Shown here one piece after another: positions 60,330 through 64,000 of a stretch of DNA of 64,000 nucleotides (the first letter of the stretch is position 1; each line of letters opens with the position of its first letter). A program made the position numbers and the translations under genes. The DNA lies in assembly GCF_902459665.1 (NCBI RefSeq), contig NZ_CABPSL010000015.1, forward strand, positions 85,577-149,576, in the 5' to 3' direction. A model generated the notes under the pieces. That model was not told where the DNA came from, ran no database searches, and saw only the letters and a list, made by a program, of their open reading frames with translations. The stretch is from Pandoraea cepalis (GTDB lineage: Bacteria > Pseudomonadota > Gammaproteobacteria > Burkholderiales > Burkholderiaceae).

Positions 60330-61163
60330 ATGCAACGAACGGGCCGGTTTGTGCACCTCAATGGCATACGGCTTCATTACCAGCAATGGGGTGAAGGGCC
60401 GAATGTACTAGTCGCACTGCATGGACTTCGCGGATATGGCGCGACGTTCCGTCGGCTTGCGCTTTCCCTGGGCCCGACGTGGCGCGTGATTGCACCGGAT
60501 CAACGGGGCAGAGGAGAAACCGACTGGGACACTCGGAACAATTACTACATCCCGACTTACCTAGATGACCTCAGCAGGCTGGTCGAGCATCTCGGGCTGG
60601 AGCAGTTCTGCCTGCTGGGGCACTCAATGGGCGGGATGGTGGCCATTGTGTTCGCTGCCCGGAACCCGGGTAGCGTCACGCGGGTGGTTCTCGAAGAAGC
60701 CGGCCCGGACGCCGCCGTAGATAGTCGGGGAGCCGAGAGAATAAAGCGCGAACTCGTAACGGCGCCCCTTAGTTTTTCAAACCTCGATGCGGCGAGGGAG
60801 TATCTCAGACAGGTCCGCCCCGGCACGACTCCTGAAGCAATTGAAGAACGAGTTGCTTATATGCTCAGGCAATCTGGAAATATTTGGACCTGGAAACACG
60901 ATCACGCCGGCATTCTTCAGGCACGGCTGGATTCGGCAGCATACCGAGGCATTGACCTTTGGTCATGTTTTGAAGCGATCTCATGCCCCGCCTTGCTGCT
61001 CAAGGGTGGACATTCTGATTATATCTCCGCAGAACTTGCGGAGAAAATGTGCGCACGGAACAAGAACGTCGAATTCACAGCTATCGAAGGCGCCGGTCAC
61101 TATGCGCACGATGATCAGCCGAACCAATTCAATCTGACGGTCAAGAATTTCTTGTCGAAATAA
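60330..61163 (+). CDS. Alpha/beta hydrolase
   Basis: The protein of about 277 aa has the nucleophile elbow GHSMGG (serine), oxyanion HGLRGYG and a C-terminal His in EGAGHYAHDDQP; the acid is probably in GGHSDYIS. Possible substrates are esters, C-C bonds or lactones. I chose ATG 60330 (GAGAGG 7 nt upstream) over ATG 60306, which is coupled to the GntR stop. It likely processes the imported acid or its ester. Confidence 0.9.
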   Translation: MQRTGRFVHLNGIRLHYQQWGEGPNVLVALHGLRGYGATFRRLALSLGPTWRVIAPDQRGRGETDWDTRNNYYIPTYLDDLSRLVEHLGLEQFCLLGHSMGGMVAIVFAARNPGSVTRVVLEEAGPDAAVDSRGAERIKRELVTAPLSFSNLDAAREYLRQVRPGTTPEAIEERVAYMLRQSGNIWTWKHDHAGILQARLDSAAYRGIDLWSCFEAISCPALLLKGGHSDYISAELAEKMCARNKNVEFTAIEGAGHYAHDDQPNQFNLTVKNFLSK

Positions 61164-61202
61164 GATCTTTGACGCGGCTTCGAATATGCCCTACATAATT
61201 TT

Positions 61203-61658
61203 ATGAAACAGCAAGAGAGGATTGACAAGATCGGCGGATTCCTACTTTTTATTGTGGCCATCGCTATTTTGATTTTAAGCCGCAAGTATGGTATCGGTAC
61301 GCTCAAGGATATTGGTCCCGGTTTTTTTCCAATGCTTCTGGGCGCCGCGCTGGCGGTAATGGGAATCATCCTGCTGACCATCGGCAGATCGGTGCCTGAC
61401 GATGGTGAAAGCGGTCGGTTTCCGGACGTTCGCGGTGCATGTTCTATTGTTGCGAGTATTTTGGCATTTATTTTTCTTTCCAGAGAATTAGGATTGCTAA
61501 TTGGATCGACAAGTTCTGCCTTTATAGCAGCATTGGGAGACCGTCGCAATACGATCCGCTCCGCGGCCGGCCTTGCGATATTTATGGGTCTGTTCAGTAT
61601 GATTGTTTTCTGGTGGCTGCTTAAGTTGCAGCTCCCAATTATCGGAGGATGGAAATAA
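61203..61658 (+). CDS. TctB-family small permease subunit of TTT transporter
   Basis: The 151-aa membrane protein has four hydrophobic helices, with IGTLKDIGPGFFPMLLGAALAVMGIILL typical of TctB; the fragment GPGFFPMLLG marks it. It joins TctA to form the transporter. Its stop codon abuts the TctA start (TAAATG). Confidence 0.92.
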   Translation: MKQQERIDKIGGFLLFIVAIAILILSRKYGIGTLKDIGPGFFPMLLGAALAVMGIILLTIGRSVPDDGESGRFPDVRGACSIVASILAFIFLSRELGLLIGSTSSAFIAALGDRRNTIRSAAGLAIFMGLFSMIVFWWLLKLQLPIIGGWK

Positions 61659-63167
61659 ATGAGCGGAACGCTTGCAAATCTGATTTATGGATTTACGGTT
61701 GCGCTTCAGCCTCTGAATATTGGTTGGGCATTCGTTGGCGTGCTCGTGGGGAATCTCATCGGGCTATTGCCTGGGATGGGGGCGTTATCCGCGATTTCAT
61801 TGTTGTTGCCGCTCACATACACAATGCATGCTGTCCCGGCGATGCTGATGCTGGCCGGCATATTCTATGGATCGCAGTATGGTGGAGCCGTTGGTGCGAT
61901 TCTTCTGAATCTTCCGTGTCATCCACCCCATGCGGTGACGTGTTTGGAAGGATATCCGCTGACCAAAAAAGGCCGAGGAGGCGCTGCTCTTGGCATCGCA
62001 ATGGCAGCATCCCTATTTGCGGCGTTTGCGGGAATCGCCGTGATGATTGTTGCTTCTCCCCTGCTTATCCGAGTGAGTTTCATGTTTGGGCCGGTCGAGC
62101 TATTCGCCGTCATGCTTCTCGGTCTAGTCGCGGGGGGGACCTTGTCAAGAGGATCCGCAATCAAGGGATTTGCAATGACAGTGTTTGGGTGCGTCATCGG
62201 GTGCGTCGGCACAGACGTGACCAGCGGCATCATGCGGTTCACTTTCGGAATCATCGGTCTGTCTGACAAGGTTGAATTGATTGCTCTGGCACTAGGCCTA
62301 TTTGGAGTAGCAGAATTTCTGAAAACGGTGAACAGGAATGACCTCGTTGAAACGGCGGTTACGATACGTGCGAGTGATCTGCGACCAAGCTCCCGGGATC
62401 TCGCAGACTCGATCGCCCCGACCTTGAGAGGGACGCTGATCGGAATACTGTTCGGGGCGATGCCCGGTACCGGACCGACCATTACCACGTTCATTGCCTA
62501 TGCGATTGAAAAACGAGTATCCAAATTCAGGAATGCATTCGGCTCGGGCGCAATAGGCGGAGTCGCAGCCCCCGAGGCTGCGTCGCATTCGAAGACCCAG
62601 ATGGACTTCATCCCGACGCTTACGTTGGGTATACCGGGCGATGCAGTCATGGCGCTTCTTTTGGGAGCGTTGATGATTCAGGGAATCCAGCCAGGGCCGC
62701 AGCTCATCACGGAGCATCCGGAAATTTTTTGGGGACTCGTCGCCAGCTTTTTTATCGGAAACATAATACTCGCAATTCTAAATATTCCATTGATCGGGAT
62801 ATGGGTAAAAATTCTTAAGGTGCCATACAGATTCATGTATCCGGCGGCGATCGTCTTTATCGCAATCGGAGTGTACAGCGCTAATAACTCATTTTTTGAC
62901 GTATTTTTGACGCTAATTTTCGGCATCATCGGCATTGTTCTAATTGCCTTGCAATTTCCGGTTGCGCCGATCTTACTTGGGTACGTGCTTGGTCCGATGG
63001 TGGAGGAGAATCTCAGGCGCGCCATGGATCTGTCGAACGGAAATCTGGCGGTATTCATCACGCATCCATTAAGTCTGTTTTTTCTGTGTATTGCCATGCT
63101 TGTTATTGCGATAAAGCTGTCTGCATATTTTTTCCTTAAAACAAAATCAAATTCTGACTCCTTGTAG
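61659..63167 (+). CDS. TctA-family large permease subunit of TTT transporter
   Basis: The 502-aa membrane protein has about ten to twelve helices, the TctA glycine-rich motif IGLLPGMGALSAISLLLPLTY and the second internal repeat GAMPGTGPTITTFI. It translocates a carboxylate with a cation gradient. The gene is AT-rich, like its neighbours, unlike the rest of the window. Confidence 0.93.
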   Translation: MSGTLANLIYGFTVALQPLNIGWAFVGVLVGNLIGLLPGMGALSAISLLLPLTYTMHAVPAMLMLAGIFYGSQYGGAVGAILLNLPCHPPHAVTCLEGYPLTKKGRGGAALGIAMAASLFAAFAGIAVMIVASPLLIRVSFMFGPVELFAVMLLGLVAGGTLSRGSAIKGFAMTVFGCVIGCVGTDVTSGIMRFTFGIIGLSDKVELIALALGLFGVAEFLKTVNRNDLVETAVTIRASDLRPSSRDLADSIAPTLRGTLIGILFGAMPGTGPTITTFIAYAIEKRVSKFRNAFGSGAIGGVAAPEAASHSKTQMDFIPTLTLGIPGDAVMALLLGALMIQGIQPGPQLITEHPEIFWGLVASFFIGNIILAILNIPLIGIWVKILKVPYRFMYPAAIVFIAIGVYSANNSFFDVFLTLIFGIIGIVLIALQFPVAPILLGYVLGPMVEENLRRAMDLSNGNLAVFITHPLSLFFLCIAMLVIAIKLSAYFFLKTKSNSDSL

Positions 63168-63229
63168 TGGGGTGTTTGTTTGGCGAAATGATCGCTTTAT
63201 TTTTTTAACCAACCGTAATTGGAGTAAAA

Positions 63230-63478
63230 ATGAAAGTGGAAGAAAAACTGAAAGAGATCCTCGTAAATAACGTATACGTGGAAACGCCGATGGATGAAAT
63301 TGGTCGCGATGACTCCCTTCGGGACGTTCTGGGCGTTGATTCTATCGGATTTGTAGAATTGAAAGAGCAGATCGAAAGTTCCTTTAGTGTCACCATTGAG
63401 GACGACGAATTTACACCGGAGAATTTTCGGACAATCGCCACGATCGAGGCGTTGATCGCCCGGCTGCAGGTCAGTTAG
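63230..63478 (+). CDS. Acyl carrier protein
   Basis: The 82-aa acidic protein has the phosphopantetheine site DSIG with S38 (GVDSIGFVELKEQIE). Helix pattern and length fit ACP. It is not in a fatty-acid operon but 63 bp after TctA and before a ketosynthase-like gene, so it belongs to a secondary acyl-chain pathway (aryl polyene, polyketide or lipid-like). Confidence 0.93.
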   Translation: MKVEEKLKEILVNNVYVETPMDEIGRDDSLRDVLGVDSIGFVELKEQIESSFSVTIEDDEFTPENFRTIATIEALIARLQVS

Positions 63479-63561
63479 CAGTCCACGTCCGGCAGGGGAC
63501 ATTTGACGTTGAATATATTTTGTACTCCAAAATTATTAATGTCGACGCTCACGGAGAAGCA

Positions 63562-64000
63562 ATGCATTCATTCATGAAACCCGTTGGCCTGAAATCCTGT
63601 TCAATGCTCACCCCACTTGGGGCCGAACACGAGACCATGGACGCACTAATCCGTGGCGTTTCCGGACTGGACGCAAGCCGCGGTCGCTTCAAGCTGCGCA
63701 ACGACCTCGCCGGCGTAATCCATCATCCAGTCCTGGAGGGAAATGTCGAACTCCGGGAGAAGCTGATCCGACTTGCGGTCCATGTCGGGGAGGTCGCGCT
63801 CCGGAGAGCTGGAATCGCTATGGAGCGCTCTCGTGACCGAATTGAACTGGTATTCGGAACCAGTCTGGGGCACCTGCTTGACGAACCGGATAGCGACAGC
63901 ATCTCGGACTGGGCAGGCGAGGTTGTAGTGGTCAACCAATCCCGGACACTGCGTTAAGTTTTTCTTCTGCGACTGCCGGCGCCACACCGTTATTGAATTG
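63562..64000 (+). pseudogene. Beta-ketoacyl synthase N-terminal part, frameshifted, runs off the window
   Basis: ATG 63562 follows GGAG. The frame reads as a ketosynthase N-terminus (SMLTPLGAEHETMDALIRGV; VFGTSLGHLLDEPDSD) but stops at 63957. In another frame the sequence continues as PIPDTALSFSSATAGATPLL to the window edge, which matches the active-site strand of ketosynthases. The usual Cys in SSACSAG is Thr (SSATAG), as in chain-length-factor or decarboxylating partners. Either a real frameshift or a sequencing error near 63920 explains the break. Confidence 0.6.

Noticed and set aside
1..64000. CRISPR arrays or toxin-antitoxin pairs
   Set aside because: No regularly spaced repeats or recognisable toxin/antitoxin gene pair were found on reading the window.

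Overview
The window is a GC-rich (about 60-65 percent), gene-dense bacterial chromosome segment. Codon use, the number of LysR, GntR, AraC and IclR regulators, DUF4148, Bug/TctC transport proteins and the overall gene style point to a betaproteobacterium of the order Burkholderiales (a Burkholderia- or Pandoraea-like genome). This placement is inference from family content; no rRNA is present to confirm it. The first bases encode the end of SelB, followed by a clear selenocysteine tRNA, so the strain makes selenoproteins.

Left part (0.6-9.2 kb, minus strand): a seven-gene operon runs OsmC-like protein, acyl-CoA-dehydrogenase-like flavoprotein, rubredoxin-FAD reductase fusion, Nrt/Cyn-type ABC transporter (binding protein, permease, ATPase) and cyanase (cynS). 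A sigma-54 activator gene lies just upstream. A near-perfect -24/-12 promoter precedes the first gene, with a dyad about 100 bp farther upstream. The layout suggests a substrate-induced system that imports and oxidises a small nitrogen compound, with cyanate made or taken up at the end. This is the best candidate for an under-described system. 9.5-17 kb holds an aldehyde dehydrogenase with a divergent AraC regulator, then a LysR / CoA-transferase / crotonase / MFS acid-utilisation cluster with one crotonase wrecked by an internal deletion.

Middle (17-35 kb): a hydantoin/dihydropyrimidine cluster (GntR, MFS, AMDase/maleate-isomerase-like protein, hydantoinase, hydantoin-racemase-like protein), a metal-type two-component system, DUF4148, a LysE exporter and ribA. 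Then comes a magnesium locus: a structured leader, a small ACT-like protein, a 53-codon leader ORF with an embedded attenuator, and mgtA. An outer-membrane protein, a MarR regulator and a solitary IscS-type desulfurase follow.

35-55 kb is catabolic. A two-component HpaB-type flavin monooxygenase, a cupin, DUF2848 and a complete Liv-type ABC importer end with an NsrR-like Fe-S regulator. After that come a DHA2 exporter with a DsbA-like protein, a flavin reductase, a GntR regulator carrying two identical palindromic operators, an MFS carrier with a PEP-mutase/isocitrate-lyase family enzyme, and an aromatic module (FAD hydroxylase, FAH hydrolase, VOC dioxygenase-like protein, IclR).

56-57.9 kb is a graveyard of remnants (broken isochorismatase, unknown fragment, SSB-like gene, deleted IS3-family element). 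Beyond it the base composition becomes clearly more AT-rich: a tripartite tricarboxylate transporter island (TctC, DUF1185, GntR, alpha/beta hydrolase, TctB, TctA), followed by an acyl carrier protein and a frameshifted ketosynthase that runs off the window.
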